NCBI GenBank assembly: GCA_007128995.1
Contig: SKWJ01000483.1
Location: forward strand, 1 to 7,454
Source of the DNA: Paracoccaceae bacterium
Lineage (GTDB): Bacteria > Pseudomonadota > Alphaproteobacteria > Rhodobacterales > Rhodobacteraceae
Length of the DNA: 7,454 nucleotides
Reading direction: 5' to 3'
The translations under genes were made by a program, and so were the position numbers. Positions 1 to 7,454 of this stretch are shown here, piece after piece; the stretch's first letter is position 1; every line of letters begins with the position of its first letter. The notes beneath the pieces are model-generated. The model was not told where the DNA came from, did not search any database, and worked only from the letters and a program-made list of their open reading frames with translations.

Positions 1-544
1 CCTCTTCAAAGGCAAGTCGTACCGCGCGCTGCACCGGGTGGTCGGGCTCAGCATACTCAGGATCGCCGCCAAGTTGCCGGTTGAGTGTCAGAAAGCCCGC
101 ATGTTTGCCCGAGCAGTTGTTATGCAGTTGGCAAGGCCTGTCATCACTGCGGATAAGCCGGTCACGTTCTGGAATATCCTGCGGGTCCTGACACCCGCAG
201 CGCAGGTCGGATTCTGAAAGGCCGATATCTGCCAACCAGCGTGACACCCGTGACACATGAATTGCTGCGCCCTGATGCGATGCGCAGGCAAGCGCAAGCT
301 GTTCCGACCTGAGCCCGGCGCCGGCGGCGCTTTCCAGAAGCGGCAGCGCTTGCACCATCTTGCAGCTGGAGCGCGGGTAGATCAGGGCATCGGCGCGCCC
401 CCAGCTTTCCACGATCTCGCCAGTGTCACGCATGACCACAACATGACCGCGATGAAGGCTTTCCAAGATATCGCCGCGCCAAAGCTCGATCAGCCGTACT
501 GCGCCAGCGTCAATATTCTGCGGGTTTGGCATTTTGTCGCTCAT
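1..544 (-). CDS. Asparaginase, R. etli type (asparaginase II family), N-terminal part
   Basis: This is the first 181 codons of an asparaginase, and the rest lies beyond the left edge. It should hydrolyse L-asparagine to aspartate and ammonia in the cytoplasm. It belongs to the family of the Rhizobium etli enzyme (Pfam Asparaginase_II), not the E. coli AnsA/AnsB type. Visible landmarks are a YPRSSCK block at residues 56-62 (Ser-x-x-Lys, S59 and K62), ACASH at 86-90 (S89), and HNNCSGKHAG at 141-150 (C144, K147). From memory of the ReAV structure, these match its catalytic Ser-Lys pair, second serine and the Cys/Lys metal site; the second metal cysteine would fall outside the window. The ATG at 544 was chosen because family similarity begins soon after it (around residue 17). 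Its ribosome site is weak. Alternatives are ATG 532, and in-frame GTG 574 or TTG 613. The gene is divergent from the IalB-like gene. Confidence 0.92.
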   Translation of the reverse strand, partial: MSDKMPNPQNIDAGAVRLIELWRGDILESLHRGHVVVMRDTGEIVESWGRADALIYPRSSCKMVQALPLLESAAGAGLRSEQLALACASHQGAAIHVSRVSRWLADIGLSESDLRCGCQDPQDIPERDRLIRSDDRPCQLHNNCSGKHAGFLTLNRQLGGDPEYAEPDHPVQRAVRLAFEE

Positions 545-707
545 TTCTTTGATCCACTGCTCTCGATCGCTCACGGCTTTGCGATTTTCTGCCCAGAGGG
601 CTTTGAAATTCAACCTGCTTGCGGCTAAGACACAAAAGTGGGTTCAGAGCCGCACATGCGCATGCGTGGCGGAAAATCTGAGCCGGGTCAATTGGAGGCA
701 CGAGCGA
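545..707. promoter_or_regulatory. Divergent intergenic region between asparaginase and IalB-like genes
   Basis: This 163-bp stretch separates two divergently transcribed genes, so it should hold promoters for both. On the plus strand a possible sigma-70-like pair is TTGAAA at 603-608 and TAAGAC at 626-631, with a 17-bp spacer. The -10 match is poor. On the minus strand I see no convincing promoter. The asparaginase frame stays open upstream of its ATG back to about 643, so part of the region could be coding if an alternative start is used. Confidence 0.3.
655..664. promoter_or_regulatory. 10-bp perfect palindrome CATGCGCATG, possible operator
   Basis: CATGCGCATG equals its own reverse complement. 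It sits 44-53 bp upstream of the IalB-like start codon, downstream of the weak candidate promoter. Such a site could bind a dimeric regulator, but a 10-bp palindrome can arise by chance and no known operator is recognised. Confidence 0.15.
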
Positions 708-1244
708 ATGGCATTAAAGGGGCAGATCGGGACAGCACTGGCAGTCGCATTTCTGGTGTCCGCAACAGGGTATGGGACAGCACAGGCGCAGGAATCAGAA
801 AACCGTGTCGCGGCAGAGACAGACTGGAGCGTATTTGTTGAAGAAAGCCCGCAAGAATGTTGGGCCGTGTCGGCGCCTAGAGAAACTCTGAACACGCGCG
901 GCGGACAACCCGTGGATGTACGCCGTGGCGATATCCTGTTATTTGCAACATATCGGCCCGGCAGTTCAACACCTGAGATTTCCTTTACCGGTGGCTACCC
1001 TTTTGCGGGTGATTCTACTGTCGGGGTTACAATTGGCGCAAACGAGTTTCAGCTTTTTGTCGATGGGGAATGGGCTTGGGCCGGATCTCCAGAAGAAGAT
1101 CAACGTATTTTCACGGCGATGCGCGCAGGTGCTGAAGCGGTGCTGACTGCGCGGTCATCCCGTGGCACAAACACAAGAGATACATTCTCTCTCTTCGGTT
1201 TCACTGCAGCAACAGAGGAAGCCGCGCGCCAATGCGCTGAGTAG
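708..1244 (+). CDS. Secreted IalB-family (invasion-associated locus B) protein
   Basis: The product is a 178-residue exported protein resembling the IalB family (Pfam PF06776), common in Alphaproteobacteria. The family is named after a Bartonella invasion factor; its biochemical role in free-living relatives is unknown. Residues 1-27 look like a Sec signal peptide, with a short basic start, a hydrophobic core and an A-Q-A cleavage site before Q28. The mature part has WSVFVEESPQECWAVS around residues 40-55, typical of the family, and is rich in beta-prone residues. Only two cysteines are present in the mature protein (C51 and C176), near its two ends; a periplasmic disulfide is an inference. 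The ATG at 708 was chosen because GGAGG lies at 694-698 and the signal peptide begins here; the frame is open further upstream to 534, but that stretch overlaps the asparaginase start. A hairpin terminator follows the stop, so the gene is probably monocistronic. Confidence 0.85.
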   Translation: MALKGQIGTALAVAFLVSATGYGTAQAQESENRVAAETDWSVFVEESPQECWAVSAPRETLNTRGGQPVDVRRGDILLFATYRPGSSTPEISFTGGYPFAGDSTVGVTIGANEFQLFVDGEWAWAGSPEEDQRIFTAMRAGAEAVLTARSSRGTNTRDTFSLFGFTAATEEAARQCAE

Positions 1245-1267
1245 ATCTGCGAAAGAGATGAAAAACC

Positions 1268-1308
1268 GGGCCGCCTTGGCTGTATTTGCCGGGCGGCCTT
1301 GTTATATA
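1268..1308 (+). terminator. Hairpin terminator after the IalB-like gene
   Basis: GGCCGCC at 1269-1275 pairs perfectly with GGCGGCC at 1292-1298. An inner GGC/GCC pair (1278-1280 with 1288-1290) closes a 7-base loop. The stem is followed by TTGTTATAT, a modest T-rich tract. It lies 24 bp after the stop and on the same strand, consistent with intrinsic termination before rlmN. The TATATA at 1303-1308 could also be part of a -10 element for rlmN, but I see no well-spaced -35. Confidence 0.65.
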
Positions 1309-1348
1309 CCTAACCAAGTCCATTCCTTCTGAGATTGCGAGAGCGCGT

Positions 1349-2521
1349 ATGATGACGCCGATAACCCAAGATGTTTTGACCCTCCCGCGGAAGCCGGAAG
1401 AGGGGGGCAAGCTTAATCTTGTCGGGCTGACGCGCATGCAGATGCAGCAGGCGCTTCAGGATATCGGCGTCCCCGAGCGTCAGTTGAAAATGCGTGTCGG
1501 TCAGGTCTGGCAGTGGATCTACCACTGGGGTGTGCAGGATTTTGAAGCGATGACCAACCTTGCGAAGGGGTTTCGCAGTGAACTCGGGGCGCATTTCGCG
1601 ATCGCAAGACCGCAAATCGTGACGCGCCAGCTTTCTGAAGACGGTACGCGCAAGTATTTGCTCCGCATTGCGGGCGGGCATGAAGTGGAAGCGGTCTATA
1701 TACCAGAAGAAAACCGCGGAACCTTGTGCATTTCATCTCAGGTCGGTTGCACCTTGACGTGCTCCTTCTGCCATACTGGTACGCAAAAGCTGGTCCGCAA
1801 TCTGACGGCGGCCGAGATCGTTGGTCAGGTGCTTGTTGCACGCGATGATCTTGATGAATGGCCCGAGCCGGGCAAACCAAGGGACGAAACCCGCCTTGTC
1901 AGCAATGTCGTTCTGATGGGCATGGGCGAGCCGCTCTACAACTTCAACAATGTGCGCGATGCCATGAAGGTCGTGATGGATGGCGAGGGCTTGTCGATAT
2001 CGCGCCGGCGCATAACCCTGTCGACTAGTGGCGTTGTGCCCGAAATTGCGCGCACCGCCAGCGAGATCGGATGCCTGCTTGCAGTCAGTTTCCACGCAAC
2101 GACCGATGATGTGCGCGATCAGCTTGTTCCAATCAACAAGCGTTGGAACATCAAGACGCTTCTTGATGCGTTGCGAGATTACCCGCGCTTGTCGAACTCT
2201 GAACGGATCACCTTTGAGTATGTGATGCTGAAGGATGTGAATGACAGTGATGCTGATGCGCGGCGGCTGGTCAAGCTGATTGCCGGGATTCCGGCCAAGA
2301 TCAACCTTATTCCATTCAATGAATGGCCGGGCGCACCTTATCAACGCTCTGATTGGGCTCGGATCGAAGCTTTTGCCGATATTGTTCACAAGGCAGGATA
2401 CGCAAGTCCGATCCGAACGCCACGCGGTGAAGACATTATGGCAGCTTGTGGTCAGTTGAAATCTGCAACAGAGCGTGGTCGGCAATCCCGTGCAGATATT
2501 GCGCGTCAGGTGGGTGCCTGA
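1349..2521 (+). CDS. rlmN: Dual-specificity 23S rRNA/tRNA adenine-C2 methyltransferase RlmN
   Basis: RlmN is a cytoplasmic radical SAM enzyme that makes 2-methyladenosine at A2503 of 23S rRNA and at A37 of some tRNAs, using S-adenosylmethionine as both radical source and methyl donor. The 390-residue product has the CxxxCxxC cluster motif at C134, C138 and C141, a GMGEPL motif at 201-206, and the mechanistic cysteine C367 in MAACGQ near the C-terminus, which carries the methyl group in the family. C127 and E114 align with E. coli C118 and E105. It lacks the features of the Cfr resistance enzyme as far as I can judge. I chose the ATG at 1349 because family similarity starts there. An in-frame ATG at 1286 would add 21 unfamiliar residues and lies inside the preceding terminator hairpin. 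No strong Shine-Dalgarno is seen (GAGAG about 5 bp upstream). The GlsB-like gene follows after 3 bp. Confidence 0.97.
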   Translation: MMTPITQDVLTLPRKPEEGGKLNLVGLTRMQMQQALQDIGVPERQLKMRVGQVWQWIYHWGVQDFEAMTNLAKGFRSELGAHFAIARPQIVTRQLSEDGTRKYLLRIAGGHEVEAVYIPEENRGTLCISSQVGCTLTCSFCHTGTQKLVRNLTAAEIVGQVLVARDDLDEWPEPGKPRDETRLVSNVVLMGMGEPLYNFNNVRDAMKVVMDGEGLSISRRRITLSTSGVVPEIARTASEIGCLLAVSFHATTDDVRDQLVPINKRWNIKTLLDALRDYPRLSNSERITFEYVMLKDVNDSDADARRLVKLIAGIPAKINLIPFNEWPGAPYQRSDWARIEAFADIVHKAGYASPIRTPRGEDIMAACGQLKSATERGRQSRADIARQVGA

Positions 2522-2524
2522 TCA

Positions 2525-2764
2525 ATGCCGGTCATGGTGCTGATCATTGTCGGTGCTTTGGCCGGAGTTTTGGCAACGCGCCTGATGCGCATGAACACCG
2601 ATCTGCCAACCGCCATGATCATCGGCATTCTAGGGGCCGTCGTGGGCGGCTTAGGATTCAGGTTTCTGATGACATCCTCATCCTGGATCGGGGCATTTGT
2701 GCTCGCGCTTCTTGGCTCTTTGCTTCTGTTATGGTTGTGGCGCTTTTATCAAGGGCGTCGATAG
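2525..2764 (+). CDS. Small GlsB/YeaQ/YmgE-family membrane protein
   Basis: This 79-residue, very hydrophobic protein has three predicted transmembrane segments, at about residues 2-20, 28-48 and 54-74, and a short basic tail (RFYQGRR). The pattern, with GALAG near the start and small glycine-rich helices, fits the GlsB/YeaQ/YmgE family (Pfam PF04226, transglycosylase-associated protein), an inner-membrane family of unclear function, often linked to stress response in other bacteria. The start codon lies 3 bp after the rlmN stop, with an AGGTGGG-like ribosome site inside the end of rlmN (2508-2514), so the two are probably co-transcribed. A functional tie to RlmN is not established. Family assignment rests on length, topology and glycine pattern and is less certain than for the neighbours. 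Confidence 0.8.
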   Translation: MPVMVLIIVGALAGVLATRLMRMNTDLPTAMIIGILGAVVGGLGFRFLMTSSSWIGAFVLALLGSLLLLWLWRFYQGRR

Positions 2765-2773
2765 CAGTCTGAT

Positions 2774-2818
2774 CGCCAGGTTTTCGCGATGTGACCATGC
2801 TTTTGTCACTGGCGTTTT
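2774..2818 (+). terminator. Possible hairpin terminator between convergent genes
   Basis: CGCCAG at 2774-2779 can pair with CTGGCG at 2809-2814, and TGAC at 2792-2795 with GTCA at 2805-2808 around a 9-base loop. TTTT at 2815-2818 follows on the plus strand, which fits termination of the rlmN operon. A 12-base one-sided bulge (2780-2791) weakens the structure, and an alternative pairing ATCGC (2772-2776) with GCGAT (2786-2790) competes. Its 3' arm overlaps the last codons of the convergent TRIC gene. There is no T tract in the minus direction. Confidence 0.35.
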
Positions 2819-3429
2819 GGTCTGCTCTTGTAAACCGGAAGGCACCAGCCGAAGACAAGCGACCCGGCCCGCAAGACGAAGGTTGCGCAGCCGCAGGCAA
2901 GAAGCGCGACCAATGTGCTGCTCCCCAATGCCTGAAGAATGACGGCCACCAACGCGCCAATCAATGCAGCAGTTGCATAAAGCTCACCCTTTTTGAGAAC
3001 CAGCGGGACCTCGTTACAGACGACATCGCGCATCAGGCCGCCAAAGGTGCCGGTAGTAACCCCCATGATCAGGATGATTGCCGCCGTCTGGTCAAGTCCC
3101 ATTGCGACACCGACACCCGCAGGCACGGCTACCGCGAGAGCTGCTGCATCACACCATTCAAGCGCCCGAAGACGCGACTCGAACAGATGCGCTGTAAAGA
3201 ACACCAGCACTGCCGCAAGGCAGGCTGACAGGATCATACCCGGGTCGGAGACCCAGAAAACCGCGTCCCGGTTCAGAATGACATCGCGCACCGTACCGCC
3301 GCCAACCGCTGTCAGACAGGCGAGAAAGAGAAAGCCGACAATATCCAGTTGTGCGCGACTTGCCGCCAATGCGCCAGTAAGCCCGAAGATGAAGACCGCA
3401 AGATAATCCAGCCCGAGCGTAAGGGTCAT
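2806..3429 (-). CDS. Trimeric intracellular cation channel (TRIC/UPF0126) family membrane protein
   Basis: This 207-residue inner-membrane protein belongs to the TRIC/UPF0126 family (E. coli YicG and YadS). Members with solved structures form trimeric cation channels with a pore in each subunit; the physiological role in bacteria is poorly known. The sequence shows about seven hydrophobic segments arranged as two similar three-helix halves plus a last helix. Each half carries the family motif: GGGTVRD at residues 43-49 and FGGLMRD at 129-135. The C-terminus is basic (KSRPKRQ). Length is normal for the family. The start codon overlaps the rnhA stop as ATGA (3426-3429), so it is the last gene of the compact operon and probably depends on translation of rnhA. 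It converges with the GlsB-like gene. Confidence 0.92.
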   Translation of the reverse strand: MTLTLGLDYLAVFIFGLTGALAASRAQLDIVGFLFLACLTAVGGGTVRDVILNRDAVFWVSDPGMILSACLAAVLVFFTAHLFESRLRALEWCDAAALAVAVPAGVGVAMGLDQTAAIILIMGVTTGTFGGLMRDVVCNEVPLVLKKGELYATAALIGALVAVILQALGSSTLVALLACGCATFVLRAGSLVFGWCLPVYKSRPKRQ

Positions 3430-3884
3430 GGCGCGACCTTGAAGGGCGCCATACCTGCACGTGCAAGTTCATCGGCGCGTTCGTTTTCTGGATGGCCGGC
3501 ATGCCCCTTTACCCATTTCCAGACCGCCTTGTGCCGCGCCTGTGCAGCATCAAGCCGCTGCCAGAGTTCCACATTCTTCACAGGTTTCCGGTCGGAGGTG
3601 CGCCAGCCATTGCGTTTCCAACCATGTATCCAGCTTGTCACGCCGTTCTTGACATAGGCGCTATCCGTGACGATGGTGATCTCGCTGGGCTGTTTCAAGC
3701 ATTCAAGCGCCATGATCGCTGCCATGAGTTCCATGCGGTTATTGGTTGTCTCGCGTTCGCCGCCCTGCAGTTCTCGCTCTTTGACAACATCCGTCCCGCG
3801 CTTGGCCTGCAGCAATACACCCCAGCCACCAGGCCCGGGGTTGCCCGAACAGGCTCCGTCCGTATAGGCAACAAGCATGGTCAT
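3426..3884 (-). CDS. rnhA: Ribonuclease HI
   Basis: RNase HI cleaves the RNA strand of RNA:DNA hybrids, removing primers and R-loops in the cytoplasm. All catalytic residues are present. Numbered from the ATG at 3884 (152 residues), they are D9 in YTDG, E52 in NNRMEL, D74 in TDSAY, H128 in [10 protein letters not shown] and D138 in ERADELA, matching E. coli D10, E48, D70, H124 and D134. The basic substrate-handle region ([10 protein letters not shown], about 85-94) is kept. Length is usual. Three starts lie close together: GTG 3887, ATG 3884 and ATG 3878. ATG 3884 was preferred because GAGG lies 7 bp upstream and it overlaps the gst stop by one base (TGATG), a common coupling arrangement. The downstream TRIC gene overlaps by 4 bp. 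Confidence 0.97.
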   Translation of the reverse strand: MTMLVAYTDGACSGNPGPGGWGVLLQAKRGTDVVKERELQGGERETTNNRMELMAAIMALECLKQPSEITIVTDSAYVKNGVTSWIHGWKRNGWRTSDRKPVKNVELWQRLDAAQARHKAVWKWVKGHAGHPENERADELARAGMAPFKVAP

Positions 3885-4486
3885 CACAGCGCCTCGAACC
3901 CGTCCAAAGCCTTGATGCGTGCAAGCCAGTTTCCTAGTGCCGGGAAACGGGACATCTCGAAACCACCCAGATCCTGTGCACTATGCGTATAGGCGAACAG
4001 GCAGATGTCGGCGAGGCTGGGCGCCGTGCCCACCAGCCAGTCCTGCGCCGCAAGATGGTCCTCCATGATCTGGAGCAGTTCATGACCGCGTTGCAACAAA
4101 GCCTGCAAGCGGTCTTCCGTCACTTCGCTTTTCCGGTGCGCGTAGGTTCGAAGCGCCGCACGCACTGCGATAACGCCTTCATGCTGGTTCTGCTCCCAGA
4201 ACATCCAGGCCAACATCTGCGCCCGCGCAACGCGGTCATCAGGCATGAATTCCGTCCCATCGCCCAGATAAAGCAGGATGGCATTGGACTCGGGCAGATA
4301 TGTGCCATCGTCAAGCAGCAGGACAGGGGCCTTGCCGAATGGCAAATGCCCGTCAGCCTTGGCCTGCAACAGGGCGATGTCACCATATTCGACATGTTTC
4401 AGTGTCACGTCGCGCCGCCCGAGAAGCGCCAGCAAGAGCCGCACCTTGTAGCTGTTGCCAGACGACGGCATGGAGTAAAGGATCAT
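3884..4486 (-). CDS. Glutathione S-transferase family protein
   Basis: The 200-residue product has the two-domain layout of cytosolic glutathione S-transferases. Residues 1-78 look like the thioredoxin-fold domain, with [13 protein letters not shown] at 4-16 as the first strand and helix, the cis-proline motif APV at 53-55 (P54) and the gamma-glutamyl-binding E66-S67 in PESNAI. Residues 88-200 are helical and contain the conserved capping motif PSLADICLF with D160. A serine near the N-terminus (S8 or S9) is a possible glutathione-activating residue, as in beta/nu-type enzymes, but the class cannot be fixed by eye. Substrate is unknown; it may conjugate, reduce or simply bind glutathione. It starts 32 bp after the DUF3429 stop with a weak ribosome site and overlaps rnhA by one base. 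The same frame is open to 5026, but that extension is a shadow of the DUF3429 and ispH genes. Confidence 0.92.
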   Translation of the reverse strand: MILYSMPSSGNSYKVRLLLALLGRRDVTLKHVEYGDIALLQAKADGHLPFGKAPVLLLDDGTYLPESNAILLYLGDGTEFMPDDRVARAQMLAWMFWEQNQHEGVIAVRAALRTYAHRKSEVTEDRLQALLQRGHELLQIMEDHLAAQDWLVGTAPSLADICLFAYTHSAQDLGGFEMSRFPALGNWLARIKALDGFEAL

Positions 4487-4518
4487 GGCTTTTTGTCCCG
4501 GAAAAATACTGTGCGACC

Positions 4519-4965
4519 CTAGCCCAACAATAATCCCAAGGCCAGACACAGCACCACAGCAGTGGTCAGGATCAGTCGCAACGCCATCCACCACTGCGGC
4601 GTCAGGCCCCGGCGGCTGAACTGATGGTCGATCAACAGCAGGAATACGAAGCCTGAAACCAGCGCGGCCAAAGCCTGCACCGGGCCGCCGCCCACAAAGA
4701 AAAACGCCCAGAGCGCAGGTATCACAGAAAGGGCATAACCGCCCCAGCCATGTTCGGCCCCGCGTGCGGCAAACCCCCAGAGCACGCCTGACATGAAACA
4801 CAGGATCACAGTCCCGTAAGAGATCAGCACATAAGGGCCAGTAAAGCGCGGCCCGACCGTCGAAAGTGTGATATGTGACAGGCCAGACGACAGCAGCGTG
4901 GCGACACCCCAAATGAACGGAGCCAGCCCTGCAAGCCCCAGCCAAAGCGCCGGTCGGGGGATCAT
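4519..4965 (-). CDS. DUF3429 family membrane protein
   Basis: This 148-residue protein of unknown function has four or five predicted transmembrane segments, at about 7-27, 42-65, 78-92, 96-113 and 129-147. The blocks MSGVLWGFA (58-66), [11 protein letters not shown] (79-89) and [10 protein letters not shown] (121-130) fit the DUF3429 family (Pfam PF11911), widespread in Proteobacteria. No catalytic motif is obvious; the conserved tryptophans and the charged loop DHQFSRRG (113-120) stand out. It probably sits in the inner membrane. Its ATG overlaps the ispH stop as ATGA (4962-4965), so its translation is likely coupled to ispH. Any role connected with isoprenoid metabolism is only a guess from position. 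Confidence 0.86.
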   Translation of the reverse strand: MIPRPALWLGLAGLAPFIWGVATLLSSGLSHITLSTVGPRFTGPYVLISYGTVILCFMSGVLWGFAARGAEHGWGGYALSVIPALWAFFFVGGGPVQALAALVSGFVFLLLIDHQFSRRGLTPQWWMALRLILTTAVVLCLALGLLLG

Positions 4966-5915
4966 GCCGTCTCGCGCAGAATGCGGGGAACCTTGAACTC
5001 GACGCGCTCTTGCGCGGTCTCGACAAGCTCGATCGTTACATCATAGCGGGCCTGAAAGGCTGCGATCACTTCATTGACAAGGTCTTCAGGCGCAGATGCG
5101 CCTGCGGTAATTCCAAGGCTGCGCACACCGTCAAGCGCGCGCCAGTCAATCTCGGTTGCGCGCTGTACCAGTTGTGCATAGGCGCATCCCTTGGCACGCC
5201 CGACCTCGACCAGCCTTTGCGAGTTCGAAGAATTGGGTGCACCGATCACAAGCAGCGCGTCGACCAGCGGGGCAATCGCCTTCACGGCCTCCTGTCGGTT
5301 GGTCGTCGCATAACAGATGTCTTCCTTGTGCGGGCCGATTATTTGCGGAAAGCGGGCCTTCAGTGCGGCAACGATCTCTGCGGTATCATCGACGGACAAG
5401 GTCGTCTGGGTTATGAAGGCAAGTTTATCCGGGTCGCGAACCTGCAGCCGGGCGACATCATCCGGCACTTCGACCAGAAGAACATCACCATCAGGCAATT
5501 GCCCCATCGTTCCGATCGTTTCCGGATGGCCGGCATGTCCGATCATGATCATCTGCAAACCGTTCGCGTGGTGGCGTTCGGCTTCGATATGCACCTTGCT
5601 GACCAATGGGCAGGTGGCATCAACATAAAGCATCTGGCGGGCCTGCGCCTCTGCGGGGACGGATTTCGGAACGCCATGCGCAGAGAAAATCACGGGGCGG
5701 TCTGTCGGGCATTCGTCCAGTTCCTCAACGAAGACAGCACCCTTCGCCCGCAACCCGTCCACCACATATTTGTTGTGGACGATCTCATGCCGAACATAGA
5801 CAGGTGCGCCCCATTTCTGAAGCGCCATTTCGACGATCCTGATAGCGCGATCGACACCTGCGCAAAACCCCCGCGGAGCCGCCAGGTAAAGTGTGAGCGG
5901 TGATTGCTCTCGCAT
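4962..5915 (-). CDS. ispH: 4-hydroxy-3-methylbut-2-enyl diphosphate reductase IspH (LytB)
   Basis: IspH performs the last step of the MEP pathway, reducing HMBPP to isopentenyl and dimethylallyl diphosphate with an iron-sulfur cluster; these feed ubiquinone, carotenoids and cell-wall lipid carriers. The 317-residue protein has the three cluster cysteines C18 (APRGFCAG), C102 (DATCPLV) and C201 ([10 protein letters not shown]). Substrate-site residues are also present: H47, H80, H130, E132 in HPET, the TQTTLS motif at 169-174, and PNSSNS at 227-232. Length is normal. The ATG at 5915 is supported by a purine tract AAAGAAAGAAAAAGGGG on the minus strand (5937 down to 5921) ending 5 bp upstream. 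It leads the compact operon; guaB lies 82 bp upstream without a convincing terminator between. Confidence 0.98.
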   Translation of the reverse strand: MREQSPLTLYLAAPRGFCAGVDRAIRIVEMALQKWGAPVYVRHEIVHNKYVVDGLRAKGAVFVEELDECPTDRPVIFSAHGVPKSVPAEAQARQMLYVDATCPLVSKVHIEAERHHANGLQMIMIGHAGHPETIGTMGQLPDGDVLLVEVPDDVARLQVRDPDKLAFITQTTLSVDDTAEIVAALKARFPQIIGPHKEDICYATTNRQEAVKAIAPLVDALLVIGAPNSSNSQRLVEVGRAKGCAYAQLVQRATEIDWRALDGVRSLGITAGASAPEDLVNEVIAAFQARYDVTIELVETAQERVEFKVPRILRETA

Positions 5916-5997
5916 GGTCGCCCCTTTTTCTTTCTTTGTGCCCCAGACTTAACCCTTCAAGATATGGCCGTCCAGCACCGTGCCGTTCTATGTGAGA
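5916..5997 (-). promoter_or_regulatory. guaB-ispH spacer with purine-rich ispH leader
   Basis: This 82-bp spacer holds a 17-base all-purine stretch on the minus strand (5937-5921) just before ispH that ends in GGGG and probably serves as its ribosome binding site. Upstream, TTGAAG on the minus strand (about 5960-5955) resembles a -35 hexamer, but no matching -10 is found at the right spacing. I see no clear terminator hairpin for guaB here. Confidence 0.3.
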
Positions 5998-7452
<1,455 letters not shown>

Positions 7453-7454
7453 AC

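Noticed and set aside
257..628. A 123-codon plus-strand open frame near the left edge
   Set aside because: It is antisense to the asparaginase, whose YPRSSCK, ACASH and HNNCSGKHAG motifs establish the coding strand.
510..701. A 63-codon minus-strand open frame across the divergent intergenic region
   Set aside because: It starts with GTG, overlaps the asparaginase start in another frame, lacks a ribosome site and resembles no known small protein.
1733..2485. A 250-codon minus-strand open frame opposite rlmN
   Set aside because: It is fully antisense to the conserved rlmN core, and its sequence has no recognisable domain.
4487..5026. N-terminal extension of the GST-like protein, giving a 380-residue fusion
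   Set aside because: The extra 180 residues are an out-of-frame reading of the DUF3429 gene and the ispH 3' end. They are rich in R, C, G and P, and the GST domain starts normally at the ATG at 4486.
5010..5903. A 297-codon open frame on the plus strand opposite ispH
   Set aside because: It lies wholly antisense to ispH, whose protein shows all family motifs. The translation is rich in H, R, C and D without recognisable domains, as expected of a shadow frame in GC-rich DNA.
5938..5997. A guaB terminator in the guaB-ispH spacer
   Set aside because: The GGCACGGTGCTGG stretch cannot form a stem with an adequate loop, and no T tract follows on the minus strand.

Overview
The window looks like an ordinary chromosomal housekeeping segment of an alphaproteobacterium, most likely of the family Rhodobacteraceae (Roseobacter and relatives). 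The basis is the protein sequences: an R. etli-type asparaginase, an IalB-family secreted protein, a long alphaproteobacterial RlmN, and an IspH/RnhA operon. Base composition is moderately GC-rich and looks even throughout. I see no tRNA, rRNA, insertion sequence, phage gene, CRISPR array or other sign of recent transfer.

Layout. At the left edge lies the 5' part of a minus-strand asparaginase gene, which runs off the window. A 163-bp divergent intergenic region separates it from a plus-strand gene for a secreted IalB-family protein. A hairpin terminator follows, then plus-strand rlmN and, 3 bp after it, a small GlsB/YeaQ-like membrane protein gene. From about 2806 to the right edge everything is on the minus strand. 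In transcription order (right to left) this is guaB, ispH, a DUF3429 membrane protein, a glutathione S-transferase-like protein, rnhA, and a TRIC/UPF0126 membrane protein. The plus and minus gene sets converge at about 2765-2806, where there is a possible hairpin.

How the genes relate. The minus-strand block from ispH to the TRIC gene is very compact. ispH/DUF3429 and rnhA/TRIC overlap by ATGA, gst/rnhA overlap by one base (TGATG), and only 32 bp separate DUF3429 from gst. These five genes are therefore very probably one operon with translational coupling. Their functions are mixed: isoprenoid precursor synthesis, two uncharacterised membrane proteins, a GST-fold protein and RNA:DNA hybrid removal. 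guaB lies 82 bp upstream with no convincing terminator in between, so it may read through. rlmN modifies rRNA/tRNA, and its small downstream partner is of unknown function.

I did not find strong evidence for an undescribed system. The points most worth a second look are the compact operon holding DUF3429 and TRIC proteins, the start site of the asparaginase with an open frame upstream of it, and the hairpins between genes.
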